Assembly: GCF_020097815.1 (NCBI RefSeq)
Contig: NZ_CP083663.1
Span: 1,116,001-1,180,000, forward strand
Direction of reading: 5' to 3'
Length of the DNA stretch: 64,000 nt
From: Haloprofundus salinisoli
GTDB lineage: Archaea > Halobacteriota > Halobacteria > Halobacteriales > Haloferacaceae
Numbering within the stretch: the stretch's first letter is position 1; each line of letters opens with the position of its first letter. Both the position numbers and the translations under genes were made by a program. Below, one piece after another: positions 51,706 through 60,093 of the stretch. The notes under the pieces were generated by a model, which had not been told where the DNA came from, ran no database searches, and was given only the letters and a program-made list of their open reading frames with translations.

Positions 51706-53556
51706 GTGGCAGCGATAACACCGGGAATTGTCTTCGTCTTTCTCGTCATTCTCGTTGCGCTCGTCCTCTTTGCGACGGAACCGGTTCCAGTCGACGTGAC
51801 CGCGCTCGGGATAATGGTGACGTTGATGCTCGTCCAGCCGGTGACCGAAGCGCTCGCGTCGGCCGGACTGCTCGCCGCACCGATTGTGATGATTTCGGTC
51901 GAGCAGGGACTGTCGGGGTTTGCGAGTCGAGCGACGCTCACCGTGCTGGCGATGTTCATCCTCAGCGAGGGCGTCCAGCGGACCGGTGTCGTCCAGATAC
52001 TCGGTGCGAAAATCGCGGCAATCACCCGTGAGAGCGAGAGCCGCCAGCTGGGTGCCGTCGTCGGCCTCGTCGCCCCGATCTCGGGGTTCATCAACAACAC
52101 CGCGGCCGTTGCGATTCTCCTCCCGATGGTGACCGACCTCGCCGAGCGCGGTCGGACCTCGCCGTCGAAACTGCTGCTGCCGCTATCGTACGCGTCGATG
52201 TTCGGGGGTACGCTCACGCTCATCGGAACGTCGACGAACATCCTCGCGAGCGACATCTCGGCGCGTCTCGGCGTCGGCGCGTTCTCGATGTTCGAGTTCA
52301 CCGGACTCGGAATCGTGGTGACCCTCGTCGGCACCGCGTACTTACTCACGGTCGGCCGGTATCTCACCCCCGCGCGCATCAGACCGCAGTCGGACCTCAC
52401 AGAGGAGTTCGAGATGGCCGAGTATCTCACCGAAGTGCTCGTCCGAGAGAACTCCCCCCTCGTCGGCCAGCGAGTGCAGGACGCGCTCGTCGAAACCGCA
52501 CTCGACGTGGACTTGCTCCAGTTGATTCGTGACGGCGAGGTGTTCCTCGAACCGCTCGGGCCGAAAGAGATTCAGGCGGGCGACGCGTTCGCCGCCCGGA
52601 CCGACCGCGACACCCTGATCGAACTGTTGGACGTGGAGGGACTGGACCTCGTGCCGGTCCGCGTCGACGAGGAGACGCTGGAGGCCGGCGAGTCCGGACA
52701 GAACCTCGTCGAAGTCGTCGTCGCCCCGCAGTCGGCGCTCGTCGGCGAATCGCTCTCCTCCATCGGCTTCCGACAGCGCTACGACGCGACCGTGTTGGCG
52801 CTGCGGCGCGGCGGCGAACTCATCCGCCGGCGGATGGACGACGTCGCGTTGCAGGTCGGCGACACGCTGCTCGTGCAGGCGTCGAGCGATAGCGTCGAAC
52901 GTCTCGACCGCAACCGCGACTTCATCGTCGCCCAGGAGATACAGCGCCACAACTTCCGCGAGTCGAAGATTCCGATCGCCGTCGGGATCGTCGCGCTCGT
53001 TGTCGCCGTCGCGGCGCTCACGCCGATCGAGATCGTCGTCGCGGCGCTGGCGGGGTCGCTGGCGATGGTGGCGACGCGGTGTCTGAAGCCGACCGAGATT
53101 TACGACGCCGTGCAGTGGGACATCATCTTCCTGCTCGCGGGCGTCATCCCTCTCGGCGTCGCCATGCAGGAGACGGGTGCGGACAGGTTGCTCGCCGACG
53201 CCGTCGTCGCCAGCGCCACGACGCTCCCCATGCTAGGGGTGCTCGCGCTGTTCTACGTCGTGACGGCGCTTCTGACGAACGTCATCTCGAACAACGCCAG
53301 CGTCGTGCTCATGGTTCCGGTGGCGGTGGAGGCCGCGACGCAGATCGGGGCGAATCCCTTCTCGTTCGTCATCGCCGTGACGTTCGCAGCGTCGACGGCG
53401 TTCATGACGCCCGTCGGCTACCAGACGAATCTGTTCGTCTACGGTCCCGGCGGCTACAAGTTCACCGACTACGTCCGCGTCGGTGCACCGCTACAGTTGC
53501 TGTTCGCCGTCGTCACGACACTCGGTATCACGGTGTTTTTCCCCGTCACGGGGTAG
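51706..53556 (+). CDS. SLC13-family permease with TrkA-C domains (copy B)
   Basis: The 616-residue paralogue starts with GTG (MAAITPGIVFVFLVILVALV). It shows the same two-half layout: GFINNTAAVAILLPMVTDLA, ISNNASVVLMVPVAVEAATQ, and central TrkA-C domains (LVGQRVQDALVETALDVDLL, GDAFAARTDRDTLIELLDVE, GDTLLVQASSDSVERLDR). It is clearly homologous to copy A along its whole length, so the pair arose by duplication and inversion. Different loop residues may give different substrates. tRNA-Pro lies 49 bases downstream. Confidence 0.9.
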   Translation: MAAITPGIVFVFLVILVALVLFATEPVPVDVTALGIMVTLMLVQPVTEALASAGLLAAPIVMISVEQGLSGFASRATLTVLAMFILSEGVQRTGVVQILGAKIAAITRESESRQLGAVVGLVAPISGFINNTAAVAILLPMVTDLAERGRTSPSKLLLPLSYASMFGGTLTLIGTSTNILASDISARLGVGAFSMFEFTGLGIVVTLVGTAYLLTVGRYLTPARIRPQSDLTEEFEMAEYLTEVLVRENSPLVGQRVQDALVETALDVDLLQLIRDGEVFLEPLGPKEIQAGDAFAARTDRDTLIELLDVEGLDLVPVRVDEETLEAGESGQNLVEVVVAPQSALVGESLSSIGFRQRYDATVLALRRGGELIRRRMDDVALQVGDTLLVQASSDSVERLDRNRDFIVAQEIQRHNFRESKIPIAVGIVALVVAVAALTPIEIVVAALAGSLAMVATRCLKPTEIYDAVQWDIIFLLAGVIPLGVAMQETGADRLLADAVVASATTLPMLGVLALFYVVTALLTNVISNNASVVLMVPVAVEAATQIGANPFSFVIAVTFAASTAFMTPVGYQTNLFVYGPGGYKFTDYVRVGAPLQLLFAVVTTLGITVFFPVTG

Positions 53557-53605
53557 AAAGGAGGAACGAAACGCTTTACACTGGATGCCGATTCTGTACT
53601 GATGC

Positions 53606-53678
53606 GGGACCATGGGTTAGCCTGGTATACTTCGGGCCTTGGGTGCCCGTGACCCCGGTTCGAATCCGGGTGGTCCCA
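53606..53678 (+). tRNA. tRNA-Pro (TGG)
   Basis: The 73-base gene folds with the acceptor stem GGGACCA/TGGTCCC, the anticodon loop CTTGGGT (anticodon TGG) closed by CGGGC/GCCCG, and the T-arm CCCGG-TTCGAAT-CCGGG. The discriminator is A78 (53678). There is no intron and no encoded CCA. A short T-run follows. Confidence 0.93.
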
Positions 53679-53685
53679 TCCCACC

Positions 53686-53691
53686 TTTTTT
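53686..53691 (+). terminator. T-run after tRNA-Pro
   Basis: Six T residues lie 7 bases after the mature tRNA 3' end, a usual archaeal transcription stop. Confidence 0.5.
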
Positions 53692-53699
53692 CCGCCTCG

Positions 53700-53775
53700 G
53701 GGTCGCGCTTCGCGCGACCCGCTCGGCGTGAAAATCTGGACCAAAAAGGCCGCGACTCGCTTAGCTCGTCGCGGC
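53700..53775 (+). repeat. multi-hairpin intergenic element downstream of tRNA-Pro
   Basis: The hairpin GGGTCGCGC-TTC-GCGCGACCC (53700-53720) is followed by the core ctcggcgtgaaaatctgga and ccaaaaa (53722-53747). A second hairpin is formed by GCCGCGAC (53749-53756) and GTCGCGGC (53768-53775). The order hairpin, CTCGGC-AAAATCT-GACCAAAA core, hairpin matches the element after etfA at 31783-31858, although the stems differ in sequence. This argues for one family of structured repeats. Confidence 0.65.
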
Positions 53776-53832
53776 ACAGTGTCTTCGACGGCTTCGGATA
53801 GAGTTATCGGCGTGTCTGAGATAACGTGGACG

Positions 53833-54381
53833 ATGACCGAAGAGCCCTCTCCATCCGTCTCCGTGATTGTGGAGTACGGCGAACGGTTTCGAAGGCAGGT
53901 CGTCGACGCGGACCAACCTAGTCCGGACCCCCTGATGGCGATGAAGATAGTCGTCGACGGAGAGTACCTGATGGGGAACTCGAAACCGGGCCACGGCGCA
54001 GGCGGATACATGACCGACGTGTTCGGCCAGTATCTCGCAGTGGTTGAGGACCTCCACACGGGAGAAGGATACGTTCCACTCGGTGGGTTCGATTCCGTAG
54101 ACCGATACGTGGTCGAGCATTGTGACGGCCCGACGTGGACCACCATCGAACCGCGAGTTGACCACGTGGAACTCGCGCACTGTCTCACCGTAGAGGGTGT
54201 ACGAAGCCCCGAAAAACGATTGTCCTCCGTCAGGGCCGTGACCGTTCCAGTGGACAGCTGGACCGAAGCGGTCGTTGACGCGGCGACTGAATACTATCGA
54301 CGGATGGTCGACTCGAATCCGCCACTGCGCTCCGACTCTGAGCTACAATCGTTGCGGACAACACTCGACTCTCTCGATTGA
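53833..54381 (+). CDS. orphan protein, unknown function
   Basis: The 182-residue protein (MTEEPSPSVSVIVEYGERFR) has no motif I recognise and no membrane helix. It contains VVEDLHTGEGYVPLGGFDSV, DGPTWTTIEPRVDHVELAHC and a C-terminal helical stretch. By eye its codon and base use looks less G+C-rich than its neighbours (not counted). ATG 53833 is chosen as the first good start after the hairpin element. Its place next to tRNA-Pro and a structured repeat fits a later arrival, but no integrase or repeat of the tRNA end was seen. Confidence 0.6.
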   Translation: MTEEPSPSVSVIVEYGERFRRQVVDADQPSPDPLMAMKIVVDGEYLMGNSKPGHGAGGYMTDVFGQYLAVVEDLHTGEGYVPLGGFDSVDRYVVEHCDGPTWTTIEPRVDHVELAHCLTVEGVRSPEKRLSSVRAVTVPVDSWTEAVVDAATEYYRRMVDSNPPLRSDSELQSLRTTLDSLD

Positions 54382-54425
54382 TTAAGCGAGCCGGTCTTCG
54401 GAGCGGACACCCCGAAGAATCGCTC

Positions 54426-55196
54426 TCAGTGCCCTCCACCCGTCTGCGCGCCCACCTTGAACTCGGGAGCGATATCGTCCCACGCGACGCGACCGACTTC
54501 GACGATACGCTCGGGATCGAGCGCCGGCGCGCGCAGTACACTCGCGCCGAGATCGGTGGGCGGGTACAACGTCGCCCCGTCGAGTTCCTCGGGCGGCGTA
54601 ATCGGTTCCGTCCCCGGTCCGGTCGCCGCACCGCAGACGATGCGCATAACCATGCCGAGGAACTCGTGCGGCAGACACATCAGGTCGTAGACGCCCTCGT
54701 GCTCGAACGTGTAGAGGAAGTACGTCTGCGGCCAGAGAACCGGCGACGAAATCACGGGTTCGGCCCTCGGGGTACGGAGTTTGTAGCCGAACACCGGATG
54801 GTACGACGACACCGTGTGAATCTCGCGCTGGACGGTGAACCGAACCGTCTCACCGGGTTGGATGTACAGACCGGTCGGGTCGAAGAACCACTCGCCCTGC
54901 GTGAACGTTTCGGAGGGGGCGCGAACGGTCAACACGACTTCGTGGTCGGGTTCGACGGGTGGGTCCCTCCTGGAGAGGTCCGCATACCCGAAACCGGGTC
55001 GGACGGGTGTGGTGTCGCTCTGGGGCGACTGCGCGAACGCGGAACCGGTCGTTGCCGTGAGCGCGGTCCCAGCGCCGAGGAGCTTCATCACTGTGCGTCG
55101 ACGCAGGGCGGGTAACTGATAGTCGACTACCTCGGGTCCTCCCCGAGGAGTCGAGTCAGCAGAGGAGTATGGTGTCTGATTGACGTCTGTCGTCAT
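54426..55196 (-). CDS. Tat-exported cupredoxin (halocyanin-like)
   Basis: The 256-residue protein carries a twin-arginine motif (RRRTVMKLLG) after about 30 N-terminal residues, so it is exported folded. The cupredoxin domain has the copper ligand pattern with His in EIHTVSSYHPVFG and Cys-x2-His-x4-Met in MCLPHEFLGM. It probably carries a type 1 copper centre and shuttles electrons at the membrane surface. The sequence around HTVSSYHP also resembles cytochrome-oxidase-like copper proteins, so the precise subfamily is uncertain. It sits beside an orphan ORF and a rhodanese fusion, not beside a respiratory complex. Confidence 0.82.
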   Translation of the reverse strand: MTTDVNQTPYSSADSTPRGGPEVVDYQLPALRRRTVMKLLGAGTALTATTGSAFAQSPQSDTTPVRPGFGYADLSRRDPPVEPDHEVVLTVRAPSETFTQGEWFFDPTGLYIQPGETVRFTVQREIHTVSSYHPVFGYKLRTPRAEPVISSPVLWPQTYFLYTFEHEGVYDLMCLPHEFLGMVMRIVCGAATGPGTEPITPPEELDGATLYPPTDLGASVLRAPALDPERIVEVGRVAWDDIAPEFKVGAQTGGGH

Positions 55197-55325
55197 CGAA
55201 CACTAGATATAGATGCAAGCAGAGATATTCATTTTCACACGCTGTCACGACGGTCCAGTTCTCGCTACAACAGTGCTGCCAGCACTGTCGCACCGATCGA
55301 AAAACAGCGACTGGTTTTTAGAAAC

Positions 55326-56474
55326 CTACGCCGCGCAGTTGTTCGCACCCGTCTCCAGCATCTCCGCCTCGCGGTCGCTCCCGACCGACTCGACCCCGCG
55401 ATTCAGTCCGATGATGGTCCCGTAGTTGTCGGGTTTCTCGGGCGTGTTCTCGACCATCCGCTCGACGAACTCGTCGCGCCCCAACCCGACTAGCGAGAGC
55501 GACTCCCGAACGTCCGAGAGCGACGCTTCGACCGGTTCGCCCGGCGACCCGTGCTCGAAGCGGCCGTCGTTCGTCACCGTCACGTGACCCGGCAAAACCG
55601 TAATCTCGTCGGACAGCGACAGCAGCGTCTCGTGGAGCGTGTCGTACGCCATCTCGGCGCCTTTCGTCGCGTCGTCATCGCCGAACTCCAGTTCCGTGCG
55701 GCCGAGCGAGTCCAGAAACAGCGCGTCGCCCGTCAGCACCGCCTCGTCGCCGACGCGGTAGACGACCATCTCGGAGGTGTGACCGGGCGCGTGCAGCGCC
55801 GTCACGTCGAGGTCGCCGAGCGAGATCGACTCGCCGTCTGCGAGCAGGTCGAATTCGAAGTCGAGGTCGCGTTCCGCCGCCTGTTCGCCGAGGTGATAGG
55901 GCACGTCTAGCGCCTCGGCGAGCGCGCGGCCGCCGGAGATGTGGTCGGCGTGGACGTGCGTGTCGAGGACGTGCGTAATCTCCAGATCGAGTTCGGCGGC
56001 CGTGACGACGTACTGGTCGGTGTGCTGGGTCGCGTCGACGACGACGGCTTCGCCCGCACTCCGTGACCCGACGAGATAGCTCAGACAGCCCTTCGCGCGG
56101 CGCTGGAACTGGACGACGACCGGGTCGTCGTTTCCCGTCTCGACGGGCGCGCGTTCGTACAGCGCGTTCCAGTCGCGCATTCCCCCTTTGACGACCGACA
56201 CCTCGTCGTAGCCGCTGGCGTCGAGTTCCGACGCGAGCGTCGTCGACGTCGCCCCCTTCCCGCAGATAGTGACGATGGGTCTCCCGTCGGCCCAGTCGTC
56301 GATGGTTCGCTCGACTTCCTCGTCGAGCGTCTCCGCCGGACCGAAGGGGAGGTTCTCCGCGCCTTCGACGTGCCAGGCGACGTAGCTGTCTTCGGGCCGT
56401 GTGTCGACCAGGAGATACTCCTCGCCGTGGTCTTGCTTTTCGGCCAGTTCGCGGGCGGTGATCTGGGTGAACAT
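55326..56474 (-). CDS. rhodanese-MBL fusion, persulfide dioxygenase-like
   Basis: The 382-residue protein has an N-terminal rhodanese-like domain (MFTQITARELAEKQDHGEEY, YVAWHVEGAENLPFG, VTICGKGATSTTLASELDAS with the active Cys). From about residue 120 comes a metallo-beta-lactamase domain (LDTHVHADHISGGRALAEAL, PGHTSEMVVYRVGDEAVLTG, LPGHVTVTNDG). This combination resembles persulfide dioxygenases/sulfurtransferases that handle glutathione- or protein-bound persulfide. ATG 56474 is used; a GTG three codons earlier is possible. No other sulfur gene is adjacent. Confidence 0.88.
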   Translation of the reverse strand: MFTQITARELAEKQDHGEEYLLVDTRPEDSYVAWHVEGAENLPFGPAETLDEEVERTIDDWADGRPIVTICGKGATSTTLASELDASGYDEVSVVKGGMRDWNALYERAPVETGNDDPVVVQFQRRAKGCLSYLVGSRSAGEAVVVDATQHTDQYVVTAAELDLEITHVLDTHVHADHISGGRALAEALDVPYHLGEQAAERDLDFEFDLLADGESISLGDLDVTALHAPGHTSEMVVYRVGDEAVLTGDALFLDSLGRTELEFGDDDATKGAEMAYDTLHETLLSLSDEITVLPGHVTVTNDGRFEHGSPGEPVEASLSDVRESLSLVGLGRDEFVERMVENTPEKPDNYGTIIGLNRGVESVGSDREAEMLETGANNCAA

Positions 56475-56597
56475 GGGCCTCACGGTCGTCTACGCATCTA
56501 CGACTGTTAACAGTTCTCAGAGGCGTCCGCATCAACCGGCGATCACTTCCGCCCCAAGGCGATACTTCTTACAGGGGGAGGGTCTAAGCCTGTGTCA

Positions 56598-58703
56598 ATG
56601 GCGCAGGCATCGAATCAGGAGTTGACCGAGCGGTTCATCCAGTTCTACCGCAACTACTATCGGGACCGCATCGGCCAACTCGCCCAGAACTACCCCAACG
56701 AGCAGCGCTCGCTCCTCATCGACTACGACGACCTCTATCGGTTCGACCCGGATCTCGCCGACGACTACCTCTCGCACCCCGAGCAGATGCAGGAGTACGC
56801 CGAGGAAGCCCTCCGCCTCTACGATCTCCCCGCAGACGTCAGCCTCGGCCAGGCGCACGTCCGTCTCGACAACCTCCCCGAGAGCATCGCGATTCGCGGT
56901 ATCCGCGTCCACGACGACCACGTCGGGAAGATGGTGAGCATCCAGGGCATCGTTCGCAAAGCGACCGACGTTCGGCCGAAAGTAACGCAGGCGGCGTTCG
57001 AGTGCCAACGCTGCGGGACGATGGCGTACATCCCGCAGTCCGACGGCAGTTTTCAGGAACCGCACGAGTGTCAGGGCTGTGAGCGACAGGGACCGTTCAT
57101 GGTCAGTTTCGACCAGTCGGAGTTCATCGACTCACAGAAGCTTCGAATCCAGGAGAGTCCCGAGGGTCTCCGCGGCGGCGAGACGCCCCAGAGCATCGAC
57201 ATCAACGTCGAAGACGACATCACGGGGAAGGTGACCGCCGGCGACCACGTCACCATGGTCGGAGTGCTCCACATCGAGCAGATGAAAAACGGCCAGGAGA
57301 AGTCGCCCATCTTCGACCTCTACATGGACGGGGTTTCGGTGACCATCGAGGACGAGGAGTTCGAGGACATGGACATCACCGACGAGGACAAACAGGAGAT
57401 CATCGAACTCTCCTCGCACCCGAACATCTACGACGAGATGGTCGCCTCCGTCGCGCCCGCCATCTACGGCTACGAGAAGGAGAAACTCGCCATGATCCTC
57501 CAACTGTTTTCGGGCGTCACCAAACATCTGCCCGACGGCTCTCGCATCCGCGGCGACCTCCACATGCTTCTCATCGGCGACCCCGGTACCGGGAAGTCGC
57601 AGATGCTCTCCTACATCCAGAACATCGCGCCTCGCTCCGTCTACACCTCGGGCAAAGGGTCGTCCTCGGCGGGTCTCACCGCCGCCGCCGTCCGTGACGA
57701 CTTCGGCGACGGCCAGCAGTGGTCGCTCGAAGCCGGCGCGCTCGTGCTCGCGGACAAAGGCATCGCGGCGGTCGACGAGTTGGACAAGATGCGCCCCGAG
57801 GACCGCTCGGCGATGCACGAAGCGCTCGAACAGCAGAAGATTTCGGTGTCGAAGGCGGGCATCAACGCGACGCTCAAATCCAGATGTTCGCTGCTCGGCG
57901 CGGCGAACCCGAAGTACGGTCGCTTCGACCAGTACGAATCCATCGGCGAGCAGATCAACCTCGAACCGGCGCTCATCTCGCGGTTCGACCTCATCTTCAC
58001 CGTCACCGACCAGCCCGACCCCGACCACGACAGCAAACTGGCCGAACACATCCTGCAGACGAACTACGCGGGTGAATTGAACACCCAGCGGACGAACCTC
58101 ACGACCTCGAACTTCACTCAGAAGGAAGTCGACGCGGTCACCGAGGAGGTCGCTCCGGCCATCGACGCGGACCTGCTGCGAAAGTACATCGCGTACGCGA
58201 AGCGCAACTGTTACCCGACGATGACCGACGTCGCGATGCAGACGATTCGGGACTTCTACGTCGACCTGCGCGCGAAAGGCGCCGACGAGGACGCCCCCGT
58301 CCCGGTCACCGCCCGGAAACTGGAGGCGCTCGTGCGCCTCGCGGAGGCGAGTGCGCGCATCCGACTCTCCGACACAGTCGACGAAGAGGACGCAGAACGC
58401 GCCGTCGAACTCGCTCGTTCGACGCTACAGGACATCGGTGTCGACCCCGAGACGGGGCAGTTCGACGCCGACGTCGTCGAGACGGGGCAGTCGAAGACCC
58501 AGCGCGACCGGAAGATGAACCTCCGGAAACTCATCGGCGACATCGAAAGCGAGTACGACGGCGGCGCGCCGGTGGAGGTCATCCTCGAAGAGGCGGAAGA
58601 GAAACTCGGCATCAGCGAACAGAAGGCCGAACAGGAGATAGAGGGGCTCAAACGGAAGGGCGAACTGTACGAACCGACGCAGGGCCACCTCCGGACGACG
58701 TGA
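56598..58703 (+). CDS. mcm: MCM replicative helicase
   Basis: The 701-residue helicase unwinds DNA ahead of the fork. The N-terminal domain holds a zinc ribbon (CQRCGTMAYIPQSDGSFQE, CQGCERQG). Walker A is GDPGTGKSQM, Walker B ADKGIAAVDELDKM, sensor/arginine-finger region SRFDLIFTVTDQPDPDHDSK, and a C-terminal winged-helix region (residues about 620-700). No intein interrupts the Walker or sensor motifs, although haloarchaeal mcm often carries one. ATG 56598 is preferred over a GTG two codons earlier. It is followed by a cluster of haloarchaea-only genes. Confidence 0.97.
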   Translation: MAQASNQELTERFIQFYRNYYRDRIGQLAQNYPNEQRSLLIDYDDLYRFDPDLADDYLSHPEQMQEYAEEALRLYDLPADVSLGQAHVRLDNLPESIAIRGIRVHDDHVGKMVSIQGIVRKATDVRPKVTQAAFECQRCGTMAYIPQSDGSFQEPHECQGCERQGPFMVSFDQSEFIDSQKLRIQESPEGLRGGETPQSIDINVEDDITGKVTAGDHVTMVGVLHIEQMKNGQEKSPIFDLYMDGVSVTIEDEEFEDMDITDEDKQEIIELSSHPNIYDEMVASVAPAIYGYEKEKLAMILQLFSGVTKHLPDGSRIRGDLHMLLIGDPGTGKSQMLSYIQNIAPRSVYTSGKGSSSAGLTAAAVRDDFGDGQQWSLEAGALVLADKGIAAVDELDKMRPEDRSAMHEALEQQKISVSKAGINATLKSRCSLLGAANPKYGRFDQYESIGEQINLEPALISRFDLIFTVTDQPDPDHDSKLAEHILQTNYAGELNTQRTNLTTSNFTQKEVDAVTEEVAPAIDADLLRKYIAYAKRNCYPTMTDVAMQTIRDFYVDLRAKGADEDAPVPVTARKLEALVRLAEASARIRLSDTVDEEDAERAVELARSTLQDIGVDPETGQFDADVVETGQSKTQRDRKMNLRKLIGDIESEYDGGAPVEVILEEAEEKLGISEQKAEQEIEGLKRKGELYEPTQGHLRTT

Positions 58704-58705
58704 GC

Positions 58706-58987
58706 ATGGACCGAATCTCCGCACTCCGAAACGTCGAGGAGGCGCTTCGAGCGTTCGAAGAGGGCGAAGTCGATCTGGCGAGCGCCGAACGCCGTGTCGT
58801 CACCGTCCTACGAACGTACGCGACCGAGTTCGAGGTCGACGGTCTCTCGGCGTACCGAGCGCGCGGCGACGACCGGGCGGACGGTCTCGTCGTCGTTGCC
58901 GACTCCGAACGCGAAGCCGAAGAACGGATTCGGACACTGCTCGACGGCGGGAGCGGTCTCACGTTCGAGGTCGTCGAGACGGACTGA
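58706..58987 (+). CDS. small acidic protein (DUF7854-like)
   Basis: The 93-residue protein (MDRISALRNVEEALRAFEEG) begins two bases after the mcm stop codon; a GTG four codons-equivalent upstream would overlap it. It has a helical N-terminus and a beta-like C-terminus (LTFEVVETD) and a central VLRTYATEFEVDGLSAYRAR. Its conserved place after mcm suggests co-expression. I recall the family as DUF7854; no function is known. Confidence 0.72.
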   Translation: MDRISALRNVEEALRAFEEGEVDLASAERRVVTVLRTYATEFEVDGLSAYRARGDDRADGLVVVADSEREAEERIRTLLDGGSGLTFEVVETD

Positions 58988-59093
58988 CCGCCGAGATGCG
59001 GCGAACGGGGAGAGAGCCGTGAGACCGATGTGCAAACACTTTAGTCTGTTGCGGCGATACATCAAAAAGACAACGTGAGGAAGGTACCCAGTC

Positions 59094-59714
59094 GTGACAG
59101 GTAAGGAGACGCCCATGGAGACCGTGTTCGACGAAGCGTCGAGCATCCTCCTTTTATCCCCGTCGCTCGGTGAAGGCGAGAGCGACACGTGTATCGAGCT
59201 GTTACACCCCGACGACGTCGACAAGAACGCGCTGTGGGTGTCGTACACGAAGTCGCCGGACGCGCAACTGCGCCGGTGGCGAACCCACAGCGAGCACCCG
59301 CCGGCGAGCGTCGGCGTCGTCAGCGTTGGCGACTCGATGCGCTCTGTCAGCGCACCGGCCCCGGCGGGAGCGGGCGACCAGGAACTCAACGCGGGCGTCG
59401 AAACCGTCGCCAACCCGAACGACCTCACGGGACTCGGCATCAGCATCACCGAGCATCTGAGTCGCTGGGAGGACAACGGCAACCGGACCGTCGTCTGCGT
59501 CGACTCGTTGACGGCGATGCTGCAGTACGTCGAGCTCCAGACGGCCTACGAGTTCCTCCACGTCCTCACCGGTCGACTGTATGCCACCGGCGCCGTCGCG
59601 CACTTCCACATGGACCCCGGCGCACACGACGAACAGACCGTCGAGAGCATCGTCTCGCTCTGCGACGCCGTCGTCGAGCTCCGCGACGGCGGCCGACACG
59701 TCAGGTGTCGCTGA
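59094..59714 (+). CDS. RecA/KaiC-like protein with degenerate P-loop (DUF7504-like)
   Basis: The 206-residue protein starts with GTG (MTGKETPMETVFDEASSILL); an ATG at 59115 is an alternative. The fold has the RecA pattern, but the Walker A position (residues 22-30) reads SPSLGEGES with no Gly-Lys-Thr/Ser. Walker B is kept as VVCVDSLTAM near residue 135. ATP hydrolysis is therefore unlikely, although nucleotide or protein binding may remain. This matches a haloarchaeal family recalled as DUF7504 (HTR-like). It belongs to the run of uncharacterised genes behind mcm. Confidence 0.78.
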   Translation: MTGKETPMETVFDEASSILLLSPSLGEGESDTCIELLHPDDVDKNALWVSYTKSPDAQLRRWRTHSEHPPASVGVVSVGDSMRSVSAPAPAGAGDQELNAGVETVANPNDLTGLGISITEHLSRWEDNGNRTVVCVDSLTAMLQYVELQTAYEFLHVLTGRLYATGAVAHFHMDPGAHDEQTVESIVSLCDAVVELRDGGRHVRCR

Positions 59715-59723
59715 CTCCGAAGG

Positions 59724-59734
59724 TTTTAATTTTA
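59724..59734 (+). promoter_or_regulatory. TATA-like box upstream of the gene at 59755
   Basis: TTTTAATTTTA is centred about 28 bases before GTG 59755. It supports this GTG as a leaderless start and indicates a second promoter inside the mcm-linked cluster. Confidence 0.5.
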
Positions 59735-59754
59735 CGACGGATACAGCGGTATCC

Positions 59755-60093
59755 GTGCTGCTGGTCGTCACGTACTCACAGGCCGCGCGAGCGACACTCC
59801 GGAACGTCTGCCAAAGTCACGAGACGGTCGTCGTCAGGCGGTTCGGCCGCGCGGCGCTGTTCGCGGCGACCGAACTGGGCGCGTTTCTCGCACTCCGACT
59901 GCGCGCGAAACACGGCGGCGACGTGCAACTGTCACAGACCGAACCGTTCAACGAGTTCACCGAGGTGGACGAAGAGATACGCGAGGCCGCGATGGCCTAC
60001 GAGGCCCGCGATTCGCCGAGCACGCCGTACGCGAAGTTCGCGACGGGAACCGACTATCCGAGCCCCGAGCGGATGCGCGACCGAGAGCTGTGA
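59755..60093 (+). CDS. conserved haloarchaeal protein (DUF7855-like)
   Basis: The 112-residue protein starts with GTG (MLLVVTYSQAARATLRNVCQ). It contains RRFGRAALFAATELGAFLAL, LSQTEPFNEFTEVDEEIREA and FATGTDYPSPERMR. No catalytic motif is recognised; the sequence is helical in the middle. The next gene starts four bases before its stop codon, so the two are coupled. The GTG is placed by an upstream TATA-like box. The family is recalled as DUF7855. Confidence 0.72.
   Translation: MLLVVTYSQAARATLRNVCQSHETVVVRRFGRAALFAATELGAFLALRLRAKHGGDVQLSQTEPFNEFTEVDEEIREAAMAYEARDSPSTPYAKFATGTDYPSPERMRDREL

Noticed and set aside
54085-54110. A GGTTCGATTCCG stretch resembling a tRNA T-arm inside the orphan ORF near tRNA-Pro.
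   Set aside because: The match to the tRNA-Pro 3' end stops after about 11 bases and lies in coding sequence, so I treat it as chance and not as an attachment site.
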